Positions 9,426 to 19,428 of a stretch of DNA of 64,000 nt are shown here, one piece after another. The stretch spans positions 62,001-126,000 of the forward strand of contig JAITMC010000034.1 of NCBI GenBank assembly GCA_031277615.1, given 5' to 3'. Every line of letters begins with the position of its first letter. Within the stretch, counting starts at the first letter, position 1. The position numbers were made by a program, and so were the translations under genes. The notes under the pieces were generated by a model. It was given only the letters and a program-made list of their open reading frames with translations. It had not been told where the DNA came from and did no database searches. Origin of the DNA: Chryseobacterium sp. Lineage in GTDB: Bacteria > Bacteroidota > Bacteroidia > Flavobacteriales > Weeksellaceae.

Positions 9426-10541
9426 TTATCTTTCTTTTAGTTTCCATTGTTTTTCGGCTTTTCTTCTGGCGATCCACAGATACAGTCCTGTAATCAGAAC
9501 AATAATGGTAAATACGTCAAATACAGTCCAGATGATTTTCAGGGTCATTCCTCCGTAATTTCCGAAATGAAGCGGTTCTGAAACGAAAAGGGCATTCACA
9601 TACCAGGGCATATCGCGGGTATCCGTAACCTCTCCGGTTTTGGCGTCAATCAGTACGGGTTTCAGTAATTTGGAGGTAAGCTCAGTATTGCCGCGCATAA
9701 AAACAGCGTAATGATGTTTGCTGGTAAAGGGAGTTCCCGGAAAAGCAATCACAGAAACCTTCATATCTTTTATGGTGTTTTCAGCGGATATTTTTGCTTC
9801 TTCCAGCGAACTGAAGTCTCCTGTTAAAGGCTTTTGGTTCTTGTATGGAGCTGTCATTTCTGCAAGTTGTCCCTGCTGCCATAATCCGAGGATAACATCC
9901 GAAAGCGTATTGATGACTCCTGTGAATCCTACAACGATCATCCATGCTGTGATGGCTATCCCCAGTAAATTGTGGGTATCCAGCCATTTCAGTCTTTTTG
10001 ATTTATTTTTTCGGACCATTCCGAAATCATATTTTTTCATGATCGGGCCATACAGAACAATTCCGGAAAGAATGGAGATCATAAAAAGCATTCCCATAAG
10101 GCCTAAAAAAAGTTTTCCCGGGATTCCGAGAAACATATCAGTATGAAGCTTAAGAATAATATTCATAATTCCGTCAGTTTTAGGAGCTCCTAAAATCTCT
10201 CCGGTATATTCATTCAGAACAAGGTATTTGCTTTTTTCATAAGGTGCATCAGGCTGATCTACCACATCAAAAAGAACTTTATTTTTTTCATTTTCGTCCC
10301 AGAAAGCATATCTTGCTTTTTCTCCGGGATATTGTGATTCTGCTACCTGTGCCAGTTTGTCAAGACTTAATTTTTGCTGTCCCTGGGCTATGGCTTCTTT
10401 CTGGTCTTCCAGGAAATGTTCAATTTCTTCATGAAAGATCAGCGGTAACCCTGTAAGGCAGAGGTACAGCAGGAAAACGGTACAGATAAGGCTTGTCCAT
10501 TTATGCCAGTTAAACCAACGCTTTGCCGTTTTTAGCCTCAT
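9426..10541 (-). CDS. PepSY domain-containing membrane protein (copy 3), first gene of the iron operon
   Basis: 371 residues from the ATG at 10541. A reading from 10550 would need a TTG and adds only three residues, so the ATG is preferred. It has membrane segments at roughly 15-35, 135-160, 185-210 and 340-362 and the PepSY_TM motifs KWFNWHKW-like N-terminus, LHTDMFLG, WLDTHNLLG and LHFGNYGG. It lacks the His/Lys opening of copies 1 and 2 and is divergent from them. It leads a tight cluster (gap of 1 bp to the small protein, then receptors) behind a good promoter box at 10559-10566. Iron release from siderophores at the inner membrane is the likely role. Confidence 0.88.
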   Translation of the reverse strand: MRLKTAKRWFNWHKWTSLICTVFLLYLCLTGLPLIFHEEIEHFLEDQKEAIAQGQQKLSLDKLAQVAESQYPGEKARYAFWDENEKNKVLFDVVDQPDAPYEKSKYLVLNEYTGEILGAPKTDGIMNIILKLHTDMFLGIPGKLFLGLMGMLFMISILSGIVLYGPIMKKYDFGMVRKNKSKRLKWLDTHNLLGIAITAWMIVVGFTGVINTLSDVILGLWQQGQLAEMTAPYKNQKPLTGDFSSLEEAKISAENTIKDMKVSVIAFPGTPFTSKHHYAVFMRGNTELTSKLLKPVLIDAKTGEVTDTRDMPWYVNALFVSEPLHFGNYGGMTLKIIWTVFDVFTIIVLITGLYLWIARRKAEKQWKLKER

Positions 10542-10558
10542 GAATGTCAAATTTTCTG

Positions 10559-10566
10559 CAAATATA
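10559..10566 (-). promoter_or_regulatory. -7 box for the iron-uptake operon
   Basis: Reverse strand reads TATATTTG, an exact TAnnTTTG box, 17 bases before the ATG at 10541. Just upstream (about 10571-10587) lies an imperfect inverted repeat, TTTAGAAC/AATTAAA, where an iron-responsive repressor could bind; this last point is speculative. Confidence 0.55.
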
Positions 10567-10635
10567 TTGTTTTTAATTGTTCTAAATAAATATCGTAATT
10601 GATATTTGTCATAAAAATATTATACAATAAATAAC

Positions 10636-10671
10636 AAAAACCCGCTTCATGTACTATTGAAGCGGGTTTTT
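10636..10671 (-). terminator. Terminator of secA
   Basis: AAAACCCGCTTCA pairs with TGAAGCGGGTTTT (13 bp) round an 8-base loop, with T-runs on both sides. It lies 22 bp after the secA stop and would also stop transcription from the other side. Confidence 0.93.
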
Positions 10672-10692
10672 AAGAAAAATTATTATTATTCC

Positions 10693-13600
10693 TTAAGCAG
10701 GAATTTCTCCTTTATATAAGAAAGAAATAATTTCTTTATTCATTTTATCAACCATTTCACTGAATAAGTGGAAGGATTCCTGTTTGTAAATAACAAGCGG
10801 ATCTTTCTGCTCGTAAACGGCTCCCTGTGAAGATCTTCTCAGATCATCCATTTCACGGAGGTGAAGTTTCCAGTTCTCATCAATAATGGAAAGGGTGATG
10901 TTCTTTTCAAAATCATTGATCAGGCTTTCGCACTGCGTATCATAAGCTTCTTTAAGATCAGCAACGATCGTTAAAGTTTTATGTCCGTCTGAGAAAGGAA
11001 CCTGGATCATTTTGAACATAGATCCCTGATTCTGGTAAACATTCTCAATGATAGGGAATGATTTCTCTTTCAGAAGGTTAAGCTTCATCTGGTAATCTTC
11101 CTGAGCGGCCTTGAAAAGGATATTCGTAAGATCCTGAATGTTTTTCGCATTGAAATCCTTTTCCGAAACCGGAGATTCCATGGTGAAAGTCTTGATGATA
11201 TCGTATTCGAAATCTTTAAAGTTTCCGCTGGATTTTCCTTTTGCTACAATAGAATTAGCCACATCAAAGATCATGTTGGTGATATCATACTTCAGGTGAT
11301 CTCCGAAAAGAGCGTTCTTTCTTCTCTTATAGATAACGTCACGCTGTTTGTTCATGACATCATCATACTCAAGAAGTCTCTTTCTGATCCCGAAGTTATT
11401 CTCTTCTACCTTTTTCTGAGCTCTTTCAATAGACTTGCTGATCATGGAATGCTGAATTACTTCACCTTCCTTATGACCCATTCTGTCCATCATTTTAGCA
11501 ATTCTTTCAGAACCGAATAAACGCATCAGGTTATCTTCAAGAGATACGTAGAACTGAGAACTACCAGGGTCTCCCTGACGTCCTGCTCTACCTCTCAGCT
11601 GTCTGTCCACACGTCTTGAATCGTGTCTTTCCGTACCGATGATGGCCAAACCGCCAGCTTCTTTTACTTCTTTGGAAAGTTTAATATCGGTACCACGACC
11701 AGCCATATTGGTAGCGATGGTTACCACTCCCGGCTGTCCTGCTCCGGCAACGATTTCCGCTTCTTTTTTGTGAAGCTTCGCATTCAGTACCTGGTGCTGG
11801 ATTTTTCTTAGCTGAAGAGCTTTTGAAAGTAACTGTGAAATTTCAACAGAAGTTGTTCCTACAAGCACCGGTCTTCCGGCAGCGGTAAGTTTTTCAACCT
11901 CTTCAATTACAGCGTTATATTTTTCACGGTTGGTTTTATAAACCAAATCCTGTCTGTCATGTCTTAAAATAGGACGGTTGGTAGGAATAACCACTACGTC
12001 CAGTTTGTAGATTTCCCAAAGTTCGCCCGCTTCCGTTTCTGCAGTACCCGTCATCCCCGCAAGTTTGTTGTACATACGGAAGTAGTTCTGAAGGGTAATC
12101 GTTGCGAAAGTTTGAGTTGCTGCCTCAATTTTTACATTCTCTTTCGCTTCAATAGCCTGGTGAAGACCGTCAGAATAACGTCTTCCTTCCATGATACGTC
12201 CGGTCTGCTCGTCAACGATTTTTACTTCACCATCGATTACTACATACTCATCATCTTTTTCGAATAAAGTATAAGCTTTCAACAGCTGGCTCATCGTGTG
12301 CACACGCTCGGATTTTTCAGCAAAATCAGCAAAAAGTCTTTCTTTGGCTTCAAATTCCTCTTCTTTAGATAAATTTTTAGCTTCTACTTCAGCAATCTCA
12401 GTTCCGATATCAGGAAGTACAAAGAAATTGGCATCAGAGTTCCCCTGAGACATGTATTCTACCCCCTTGTCGGTAAGGTCTACCTGATTGTTCTTTTCTT
12501 CGATAACGAAATAAAGATCCTTATCTACGATCGGCATATCACGGTTGTTATCCTGCATATACTGCGCTTCAACTTTCTGAAGCAATGCTCTGTTTCCGCT
12601 TTCCGATAAGAATTTGATTAACTGTCTGTTTTTTGGAAGACCTCTGTAAGCCTGAAGAAGTTTGAAGCCTCCTTCTTTGGTGTTTCCGGCCGCGATAAGC
12701 TTTTTCGCTTCATTGAAGATGGTGGAAACGGTTTTTTTCTGAACTTCAACGATTCTGTCGATAGAAGGCTTAAGAACGTCAAACTCCTGTCTGTCTCCCT
12801 GAGGAACCGGACCGGAAATGATCAACGGAGTTCTTGCGTCATCTACCAATACGGAGTCCACCTCATCCACGATAGCGAAATTCAGTTCTCTCTGTACCAG
12901 TTCTGAAGGTGAAGTAACCATGTTATCTCTCAGGTAATCGAAACCGAATTCGTTGTTCGTTCCGTACGTGATATCTGAGTTGTATGCTTTTCTTCTTCCA
13001 TCGGAGTTCGGCTGGTGATTGTCGATACAGTCGATAGACATCCCGTGGAACTGGTAAAGAGGTCCCATCCATGCGGAGTCCCTTTTGGCAAGGTAGTCAT
13101 TCACGGTTACTACGTGAACCCCTCTTTCCGGAAGTGAATTTAAATAAATAGGCAATGTCCCTACCAGAGTTTTACCTTCACCGGTTGCCATTTCGGCAAT
13201 TTTACCGCTGTGAAGAATAACCCCTCCGATAAACTGAACATCGTAGTGGACCATATCCCAGACTACAGGAGTCCCGGCAGCGTCCCATGAGTTTTTCCAG
13301 ATTGCAGTATCTCCCTGAATCTCTACGAAATCTTTACCCGCTGCAGCCAGCTGTCTGTCCCAGTCTGTTGCGGTGATACGGATTTCCCCGTTCTGAGCCC
13401 ATCTCCTTGCTGTTTCTTTTACCAGAGCAAAAGCTTCCGGAAGGATCTGAAGCAGAACTTTCTCTTCAATTTCGTATGATTCTTTCTTCAGAGCTTCAAT
13501 CTTTGAGAAAAGAGCTTCTTTTTCATCTACGTTAGTTGAATTTTTTACCTGCTCTTTTATCTGTTCTATCTGAGCTGTTATGGTGCTGGTTGCAGATTTT

Positions 13601-13767
13601 ATGTTCTCTTTAAATTCAGCAGTTTTTTCTCTCAGTCCATCATCAGTTAGCTGTTGGATGGCTGGTTCTACAGCTTTGATTTTTGTTACAACTTTTTTTA
13701 CTTCTTTTAGGTCCTGCGCTTTTTTGTCTCCCAAAAACCCTTTAAGAACTTTGTTTAAAAAACTCAT
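10693..13767 (-). CDS. secA: Preprotein translocase ATPase SecA
   Basis: 1024 residues. Walker A is MATGEGKTL at 193-201; the DEAD-type box is [20 protein letters not shown] shortly before residue 310; the second motor domain carries VGTTSVEIS and [12 protein letters not shown] and the arginine-finger region [16 protein letters not shown]. It drives post-translational export through SecYEG at the inner membrane. It is longer than the E. coli protein (901) because of insertions, notably around residues 50-110 and 330-470, a pattern usual in Bacteroidetes. The C-terminus ends LYKGEIPA and lacks the cysteine-rich zinc motif seen in many SecAs. It has its own terminator and a hairpin-rich leader. 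Confidence 0.98.
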   Translation of the reverse strand: MSFLNKVLKGFLGDKKAQDLKEVKKVVTKIKAVEPAIQQLTDDGLREKTAEFKENIKSATSTITAQIEQIKEQVKNSTNVDEKEALFSKIEALKKESYEIEEKVLLQILPEAFALVKETARRWAQNGEIRITATDWDRQLAAAGKDFVEIQGDTAIWKNSWDAAGTPVVWDMVHYDVQFIGGVILHSGKIAEMATGEGKTLVGTLPIYLNSLPERGVHVVTVNDYLAKRDSAWMGPLYQFHGMSIDCIDNHQPNSDGRRKAYNSDITYGTNNEFGFDYLRDNMVTSPSELVQRELNFAIVDEVDSVLVDDARTPLIISGPVPQGDRQEFDVLKPSIDRIVEVQKKTVSTIFNEAKKLIAAGNTKEGGFKLLQAYRGLPKNRQLIKFLSESGNRALLQKVEAQYMQDNNRDMPIVDKDLYFVIEEKNNQVDLTDKGVEYMSQGNSDANFFVLPDIGTEIAEVEAKNLSKEEEFEAKERLFADFAEKSERVHTMSQLLKAYTLFEKDDEYVVIDGEVKIVDEQTGRIMEGRRYSDGLHQAIEAKENVKIEAATQTFATITLQNYFRMYNKLAGMTGTAETEAGELWEIYKLDVVVIPTNRPILRHDRQDLVYKTNREKYNAVIEEVEKLTAAGRPVLVGTTSVEISQLLSKALQLRKIQHQVLNAKLHKKEAEIVAGAGQPGVVTIATNMAGRGTDIKLSKEVKEAGGLAIIGTERHDSRRVDRQLRGRAGRQGDPGSSQFYVSLEDNLMRLFGSERIAKMMDRMGHKEGEVIQHSMISKSIERAQKKVEENNFGIRKRLLEYDDVMNKQRDVIYKRRKNALFGDHLKYDITNMIFDVANSIVAKGKSSGNFKDFEYDIIKTFTMESPVSEKDFNAKNIQDLTNILFKAAQEDYQMKLNLLKEKSFPIIENVYQNQGSMFKMIQVPFSDGHKTLTIVADLKEAYDTQCESLINDFEKNITLSIIDENWKLHLREMDDLRRSSQGAVYEQKDPLVIYKQESFHLFSEMVDKMNKEIISFLYKGEIPA

Positions 13768-13783
13768 AAATTTTTTGCTTTAT

Positions 13784-13806
13784 GCTTAAAACATGATGTT
13801 TTAAGC
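13784..13806 (-). promoter_or_regulatory. Hairpin in the secA leader
   Basis: A 23-base near-perfect palindrome (arms GCTTAAAAC and GTTTTAAGC) ends 17 bases upstream of the secA ATG, and a second small stem (CACG/CGTG, 13817-13829) lies just before it. There is no T-run, so it is more likely a leader structure than a terminator. Confidence 0.45.
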
Positions 13807-13852
13807 GTTTTACTGACACGCTTATCGTGTGAATTTTATATCTGAAAAAGGG

Positions 13853-13883
13853 CAAAAAAGCTCTAAGCCGATGCTTAAAGCTT
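13853..13883 (-). terminator. Terminator of the DUF2795 gene
   Basis: Reverse strand GCTTTAAGC, loop ATCG, GCTTAGAGC (9 bp with one G-U), then TTTTTT. It separates the small upstream gene from secA, so secA needs its own promoter. Confidence 0.8.
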
Positions 13884-13894
13884 ATTGCTTTAAT

Positions 13895-14116
13895 TTAATA
13901 TTCGTCTTCGTTCCAAAGGAAATCCTCATCCGTAGGATAATCGCTCCAAACTTCTTCGATTGATTCATAGATCTCTCCTTCGTCTTCAATAGCCTGAAGG
14001 TTTTCCACTACTTCCATAGGTGCACCAGTTCTGATTGCATAGTCAATAAGTTCTGCTTTTGTCATTGGCCAAGGTGCGTCACTTAAATAGGAGGCTAATT
14101 CTAATGTCCAGTACAT
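13895..14116 (-). CDS. DUF2795-type small conserved protein
   Basis: 73 residues, acidic, beginning MYWTLELASYLSDAPWPMTK. The region 5-50 (helical, with PWPMTKAELIDYAIRTGAP) matches my memory of the DUF2795 family, which is widespread in Bacteroidetes as a single small gene near secA; family name is from recall, not a search. No catalytic residues are visible. The C-terminus is rich in Asp/Glu and Trp. It has its own promoter box (14135-14142) and terminator. Function unknown. Confidence 0.85.
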   Translation of the reverse strand: MYWTLELASYLSDAPWPMTKAELIDYAIRTGAPMEVVENLQAIEDEGEIYESIEEVWSDYPTDEDFLWNEDEY

Positions 14117-14134
14117 AATTTTCTAATTTTTTTG

Positions 14135-14142
14135 CAAAAGTA
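14135..14142 (-). promoter_or_regulatory. -7 box for the DUF2795 gene
   Basis: Reverse strand TACTTTTG fits TAnnTTTG, 19 bases before the ATG at 14116. Confidence 0.5.
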
Positions 14143-14259
14143 TAAAAATAGCTTATATTATATGCTTTTTTATTACTTGATTTTCAATTCTTTTTAATTA
14201 ATTTTTGTTCATTGTCCGTCATAGAAAGCGTTGTAGCCCTGTCAGCAATGTACCTGATG

Positions 14260-15282
14260 TCATTTTCTCAAAAACCATTCCACAAATTTTTTTATGCCAT
14301 TTTGGAAGTCTGTGTCTGGCTGGTAGCCAATTAATGTCCTGGCTTTTGCTATATCTGCATTGGTTTTCCGGACATCTCCCGGCTGCATTGGCAGATTTTT
14401 TCGGATGGCAGATTTTCCAAGGGTTTGCTCTATTGTGGCTAGCATTTCAGATAACGTAATGACCTGGCTCTCGCCCAGATTCAGGATTTCATATACCCCG
14501 GAATGATTTTCCAGATAAAGGATGGATTTGGTAATTCCATCAATAATATCATCAATATAAGTGTAGTCTCTTGCCGTGTTTCCATCGCCGTAAAAAGGAA
14601 TTTCATGGCCTTCAGAGATTAGTCTGGTAAATTTGTGAATGGCAAGATCCGGCCGCTGTCTTGGCCCATATACTGTAAAAAATCTCAGCTGAATCATATC
14701 TATACCATAGAGCTGATGGTATACATGGCCCAGAATTTCTCCGCATTTTTTGGTAGCGGCATAAGGAGAAATCGGATGGTCTACATTGTCCGATTCTTCA
14801 AAAGGAATTTTTTCATTATTTCCGTAAACACTTGAGGAAGATGCGCATACAAATTTTTTAATACCGAACTCCTTACAGAGCTCCCAGAGATTCATGGTAC
14901 CTTTTACATTCACTTCCTCATATTCCAAAGGTCTTTCAATGGAAGGGCGCACGCCGGCCAGGGCAGCCAGGTGAATCACCATGTCAACACTATGTTCTCT
15001 GAAAATGTTTTCAAGTCCTTTTTTATCTCTAATGTCCTGATAATAAATACTGTATTTTTCCGAGCGGGAACGCTGTATCAGCTGTCGGATATCCGATTCT
15101 TTGTCTGAAAACGAAAAATCCGAATTCTGATCAATAGACTCTAAAGTATTTTTAATTTTCGTCTGATAATCGTAGAAATCATCAAAATTGTCAACGTTTA
15201 TGACAGAATGTCCATTTCTTAATAATCTTTCTGTTAAATGAGATCCGATAAATCCGCTGCCCCCTGTAATAAGATAAACCAT
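14260..15282 (-). CDS. NAD-dependent epimerase, UDP-glucuronate 4-epimerase-like
   Basis: 340 residues of the extended short-chain dehydrogenase family. The Rossmann motif GGSGFIGSHL lies at 7-16, and the catalytic pair is SPYAATKK (Tyr and Lys three apart). Also visible are the family patterns LAALAGVRPSIERP, RFFTVYGPRQRPD and the sugar-binding GDVRKTNADIAKA. An insertion after residue 40 (about 45 residues) resembles that of UDP-glucuronate 4-epimerases, which make UDP-galacturonate for surface polysaccharides. UDP-glucose 4-epimerase is the main alternative. It stands alone with its own promoter box at 15302-15309. Confidence 0.88.
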   Translation of the reverse strand: MVYLITGGSGFIGSHLTERLLRNGHSVINVDNFDDFYDYQTKIKNTLESIDQNSDFSFSDKESDIRQLIQRSRSEKYSIYYQDIRDKKGLENIFREHSVDMVIHLAALAGVRPSIERPLEYEEVNVKGTMNLWELCKEFGIKKFVCASSSSVYGNNEKIPFEESDNVDHPISPYAATKKCGEILGHVYHQLYGIDMIQLRFFTVYGPRQRPDLAIHKFTRLISEGHEIPFYGDGNTARDYTYIDDIIDGITKSILYLENHSGVYEILNLGESQVITLSEMLATIEQTLGKSAIRKNLPMQPGDVRKTNADIAKARTLIGYQPDTDFQNGIKKFVEWFLRK

Positions 15283-15301
15283 TTGTGATTTTTTAGCCGT
15301 A

Positions 15302-15309
15302 CAAAAATA
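15302..15309 (-). promoter_or_regulatory. -7 box for the epimerase gene
   Basis: Reverse strand TATTTTTG fits TAnnTTTG, 20 bases before the ATG at 15282. Confidence 0.5.
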
Positions 15310-15369
15310 TAAATTTACTTTTTGAAAATATAATTATTAAATTTACTTAAAAAAGTAATATAAAATACG

Positions 15370-16167
15370 ATGCAGTTTCAAGGGCAAATTTTAAAAATGA
15401 CAAGTTTCGACGCACAGCCGATTCAATACTATCTTAACCTTTCAGGAGATCTTATTCATATGAATGAGCTGTTTGGAAAAGAACTGAGCATAAGACATAC
15501 GGGATTTCAGTGTGTAAACTGTGCAGAAAACAAACCAATCTACAGGATGGGCTTTTGTAAAAACTGCTTTTTTGAAAGTCCGTATGCCAGTGACACAATC
15601 ATCCGTCCTGAGCTTTCTACTGCACATTTGGGGGTAGCTGAACGTGATCTGGAAATAGAAAAAGAAATTCAGCTTCAGCCGCATACCGTTTATCTGGCGT
15701 ATACCGGAGACGTAAAGGTTGGTGTGACAAGAAATACCCAGATTCCGACCAGATGGATTGATCAGGGCGCTACTTTTGCCCTGCCGATTGCCAGAACGGA
15801 AAACCGCTATGAAGCAGGAATGATAGAAGTTGCGTTAAAAGAACACTTACCCGATAAAACAAACTGGAAAAAAATGCTTCAGGATGATTTTGAAGATGAA
15901 ATAGATCTTGCCGATTTTCAGCAGAAGATCAGGGAATATTTTCCGGAAGACTTTCAGAAATTCTACAGTGAAGGAGAAAATCTCTGGAAATTCGACTATC
16001 CTTATGAAAAGCCATCTAAAATAAGTTCCTTCACGCTGGATAAAAAACCGGAATTTACAGGCAAACTGGTAGGCATCAAAGGGCAGTATCTCGCTTTTGA
16101 GGGTGGAGATTTTATTAATGTAAGAGGTCATGAAGGCTATGTAGTAGAATTGGACGTGAAAGATTAA
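15370..16167 (+). CDS. DUF2797 family protein
   Basis: 265 residues. Four cysteines, C48-x2-C51 and C63-x2-C66, make a probable zinc ribbon near the N-terminus. A second segment at about 109-130 (VYLAYTGDVKVGVTR) resembles the start of a GIY-YIG-like fold, and the rest is mixed alpha/beta. These two features together are what is known for DUF2797, whose function has not been settled. It is divergent from the epimerase and is followed after 29 bp by an AsmA-like gene; co-transcription is possible. Confidence 0.85.
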   Translation: MQFQGQILKMTSFDAQPIQYYLNLSGDLIHMNELFGKELSIRHTGFQCVNCAENKPIYRMGFCKNCFFESPYASDTIIRPELSTAHLGVAERDLEIEKEIQLQPHTVYLAYTGDVKVGVTRNTQIPTRWIDQGATFALPIARTENRYEAGMIEVALKEHLPDKTNWKKMLQDDFEDEIDLADFQQKIREYFPEDFQKFYSEGENLWKFDYPYEKPSKISSFTLDKKPEFTGKLVGIKGQYLAFEGGDFINVRGHEGYVVELDVKD

Positions 16168-16196
16168 TTTTTTATCTTAATCATAAAAACACAAAT

Positions 16197-18866
16197 ATGA
16201 AAAAATGGCTTAAAAGGCTTCTCATTGGTGTCGGAATTCTGCTGGTTATCCTTCTGGCAGCCAATTTCGGACTCAATATGTGGCTTAAAACCCAGCTGCC
16301 TGATTATATTAAAAAGCATACGGATTATAAAGTTTCCTATAAAACGCTGGATGTAGATCTGGGAACCGGGAATATCCTGGCCTCAGGGATCACCGTCAAT
16401 ACCAAGAACCCTCAGAATACGGAAATTATCGGCCTTCAGGGAACTATCGATACTTTAAAGATCAGCCGCTTCGGAATATATGATGCTCTCTTCAACAAAA
16501 CAATAAGTTCATCAGATCTTCTGCTGGCCAAACCGAATCTGAACGTCATTCTCGCCAAGCCTGTAGACCGGAAAACGGGAAAGAAAAAAAATCCGGTTTC
16601 GTTTGAAAATATCAGGATCAGTGACGGAACGGTTAATATCTTTAAACCTACCCGCCAGAAGTTTTTATCGGTACAGAAATTAGATCTTTTTGTAGAAAAT
16701 CTTCAGATGACGGAAGAGTCTGTAGAAGATAAGTTACCCATTGTTTTTGACCGCTATGATATCAGGGGTGAAAAGTTTTTCTTTCGTCCGGATAATATCT
16801 ACGCGATTACGATCAGCACGATCAGTACATCGGACGGTCAGATGTCGGTTGGAAATTTCAGGCTCATTCCACTGCTGTCTTTTGAACAGTTCAAAAAATA
16901 CTATCCGAAGAAGACCCGCCTTTTTGAGTTTTCTATTCCTAAGATGGATTTCAAAGATGTGGTTTTGAAGAAAAATAAAATTTCTCTGGCCAATGCCGAT
17001 TTTCAAAATCCGGTTCTTGTCGTTCATAACACAGGTGTTTCGGCTAAAAAATCAGAAAAGAAGCTCAACTTTGAAGTGAATCTGGATGGGGTGAAGCTTA
17101 ATAATGCCTCCGTACAGATCAACAAGCCTGACGGGAACAGGCTGCTGTATGCCCAAAGCCTCAATCTGAATGTAAATCAACTGAAATTTGATAAAGTAAC
17201 GGCAGCAGAGGTGATTCCGGTAGGGTATAAGGATTTTCTGTTTTCCGGGAAGAATATTCAGTTTTCCAATCATCAGGATTATGCCGTCGGAGGAATTGCA
17301 TTAAATCCGAAAGGAGGAGAGATCAGAAATATAGTGCTGAAACCGGGAACCACACCAACAGGAAAAACAACAATGGATCTGAAATCTGATCTCATAGCCT
17401 TCCAGATTGATCAGTTCAAGTTTGTTGACCGGAAACTGAACCTGAATCTTAAGAGTGTTGTCGTTGAAAATGTAAACGGAACGGTAAAAGCGGGAGATCA
17501 GAAACCGCAGAAAAAAGCAGGACCAGGATTAATAGGATCGGTTATTGTTCAGAAAATCACTTTTAAAAATTCTAATATTACTTATGATAAAGGAAAGCAG
17601 CCGTTGGCATTTCATGAGCTGAATGCAACGGTGAATGCTGTTGAAATCGCTCCGAAACCTAATAACCAGGGGCTTGATTTTAAAGTAAAAGATTATTTCC
17701 TAACGACCAGGAACTTCGCTTACAGAACGGAATTCTATAATCTTAGTATCGGCCTGCTGAAGCTGAATAAAAATAAAATTCAGGTTAACAATTTTGCAAT
17801 GAAACCTCTCGTTTCGAGAGCACAGTTTATCAAAATGATCCCTGTGGAGCGTGATCTCTATGACCTGACTGCTTCTCAGATAACAGCAGACGGAAACTGG
17901 GACCTGTTTTCACCCCAAAAGTCAGTGAATGCTTCAAATGTCACAATACAGTCTGCAGATGCCAATATTTTCAGAAGTAAAATTCCTAAGGATGATCCTA
18001 AAATAAAACCTTTGTACTCCAAGCTGCTCAGGTCAATTAAAATTCCTGTAACGGTAAATAATCTGGATCTGAAGAACTCGGTACTCGTTTATGAAGAAGA
18101 TACTCCTGAAAGTGCAGGCCCTGGAAAGCTGACCTTCGGTAATTTTAATATGAATGTCAAAAACCTGAATTCAGCAAAAGCAAAAGGGAAGCCTACCCGT
18201 GTTGATATCAGGATCAACTGTTCTTTTATGAATCTGGCACCGCTGTCCGTGAACTGGAATTTTGATGTGGCAGATCAGAATGATGGTTTTGGGATTTCAG
18301 GAAAAACAACAAACCTTCCGGCCAGCGGGATCAATCCGTTCATCAGACCCTATCTTCATGTGACGGCAACTTCGGGGACTATCCATGAAATGCTTTTCAA
18401 CTTTAAAGGCAATCCTGCCGGTCTGCACGGAACCTTCAACCTGAAGCATAAAGAGCTGAAGATTGCTGTTCTGAATAAAAATAATAACGAGAAAAAAGGG
18501 GTTCTCACTGCAGTGGCTAATCTTTTCCTTAAATCGGATTCCGGAAGTTTTCCTGAAACCGTTACTGTGGAAGATGTGGAACGCGATCCCACCAAATCGT
18601 TTTTCAACCTGTTCTGGAAAGGGATTGAGCAGGGGCTGAAGAAAACCCTGATCGGGAAAAGTGTCCAGAAAACAGAAAAAACCGTAAAAGGAGCTGTTTC
18701 TTCTGTGAAAGATGTGAAAGAATCGGTAAAGGAAATCAAGCAGGACATCAGACAGGAAATCAAGAGCAATAAGAAGGAAGCACCAAAGCCTCAGGAAGAA
18801 AAGCAGGAAAAGAAAGGCTTCTTCAGAAAAGTATTTAAGAAAAAAGAAAATCCCGGAACAGAATAG
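16197..18866 (+). CDS. AsmA/TamB-like envelope protein
   Basis: 889 residues. One membrane helix at about 7-28 anchors a long beta-rich periplasmic part with repeating strand patterns (VSFENIRISDGTVNIFKP, FKNSNITYDKG), typical of the AsmA-like/DUF748 repeating groove proteins that move phospholipids between the membranes. The C-terminal ~60 residues are a charged Lys/Glu coil (KDVKESVKEIKQDIRQEIK and onwards) which probably sits back near a membrane or peptidoglycan. Functional transfer from the AsmA superfamily is inference; no search was possible. Confidence 0.8.
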   Translation: MKKWLKRLLIGVGILLVILLAANFGLNMWLKTQLPDYIKKHTDYKVSYKTLDVDLGTGNILASGITVNTKNPQNTEIIGLQGTIDTLKISRFGIYDALFNKTISSSDLLLAKPNLNVILAKPVDRKTGKKKNPVSFENIRISDGTVNIFKPTRQKFLSVQKLDLFVENLQMTEESVEDKLPIVFDRYDIRGEKFFFRPDNIYAITISTISTSDGQMSVGNFRLIPLLSFEQFKKYYPKKTRLFEFSIPKMDFKDVVLKKNKISLANADFQNPVLVVHNTGVSAKKSEKKLNFEVNLDGVKLNNASVQINKPDGNRLLYAQSLNLNVNQLKFDKVTAAEVIPVGYKDFLFSGKNIQFSNHQDYAVGGIALNPKGGEIRNIVLKPGTTPTGKTTMDLKSDLIAFQIDQFKFVDRKLNLNLKSVVVENVNGTVKAGDQKPQKKAGPGLIGSVIVQKITFKNSNITYDKGKQPLAFHELNATVNAVEIAPKPNNQGLDFKVKDYFLTTRNFAYRTEFYNLSIGLLKLNKNKIQVNNFAMKPLVSRAQFIKMIPVERDLYDLTASQITADGNWDLFSPQKSVNASNVTIQSADANIFRSKIPKDDPKIKPLYSKLLRSIKIPVTVNNLDLKNSVLVYEEDTPESAGPGKLTFGNFNMNVKNLNSAKAKGKPTRVDIRINCSFMNLAPLSVNWNFDVADQNDGFGISGKTTNLPASGINPFIRPYLHVTATSGTIHEMLFNFKGNPAGLHGTFNLKHKELKIAVLNKNNNEKKGVLTAVANLFLKSDSGSFPETVTVEDVERDPTKSFFNLFWKGIEQGLKKTLIGKSVQKTEKTVKGAVSSVKDVKESVKEIKQDIRQEIKSNKKEAPKPQEEKQEKKGFFRKVFKKKENPGTE

Positions 18867-18874
18867 CTCCGGGA
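18851..18874. repeat. Inverted repeat over the AsmA-like stop codon
   Basis: TCCCGGA and TCCGGGA (7 bp) flank ten bases that include the TAG stop. There is no T-run; it may end transcription between the two convergent genes. Confidence 0.35.
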
Positions 18875-18904
18875 GATCTTTAATATATAACGGTTAATCA
18901 ATAT

Positions 18905-19255
18905 CTAAAAGTTGTATTCGTCGCTTTCCTGAATGGGAATATCTCTTAAGAATTCATCAAATTTTTCACCGGGATAATTGCTGTCGGCTCCATAGGAATC
19001 AATGATCATCCCGCGGTTTCCGGCATTGTCCCTTAAAACATACAGAACGGCATTGTCATCCGGATTGCTGTCGCCTTCAAAACGGTACGTTTTTAAGATG
19101 ATAAGATCTGTGGGCTGGTATATGGTCTCGGAATTTTCAAACTTCATTTCACAGTTTTCATTCATTCTGAATTCCCGGTGTATCCCTCTTTCGGCAAGTT
19201 TCTGCATGACCTGGCTTAGAGTCGTCATTCTGTCGATGTTTTCTGGATTTTCCAT
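18905..19255 (-). CDS. Small conserved Bacteroidetes protein of unknown function
   Basis: 116 residues, acidic, no signal peptide or membrane helix. I recall relatives of this size in Bacteroidetes that carry the database label 'phosphoribosylpyrophosphate synthetase', but none of the PRPP-binding or ATP-binding motifs of that enzyme is visible and the length is about a third, so the label should not be used. The middle (DLIILKTYRFEGDSNPDDNA) and the C-terminus (MIIDSYGADSN) look like alternating strands. Convergent with the AsmA-like gene. Confidence 0.75.
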   Translation of the reverse strand: MENPENIDRMTTLSQVMQKLAERGIHREFRMNENCEMKFENSETIYQPTDLIILKTYRFEGDSNPDDNAVLYVLRDNAGNRGMIIDSYGADSNYPGEKFDEFLRDIPIQESDEYNF

Positions 19256-19428
19256 AATAATATTTTTTAAGGTTAGTACAATAATTAAACCATTAGTTTA
19301 CTAAATTTAATAAAAAAGCGAATTATATTTTTCGTAGCCATTAACTTTAATGTTAACAAAATTTATAATTTAAAATAAAAGAATAGGTATACTTTTTGCA
19401 ATACACCAACCAATAAATCGAGCAAAAT

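Noticed and set aside
10567-10600. Fur box before the iron operon
   Set aside because: Only a partial inverted repeat (TTTAGAAC/AATTAAA); not close enough to a known Fur consensus to annotate.
18905-19255. PRPP synthetase
   Set aside because: Only 116 residues and none of the PRPP or ATP motifs; the label sometimes attached to such proteins is not supported.
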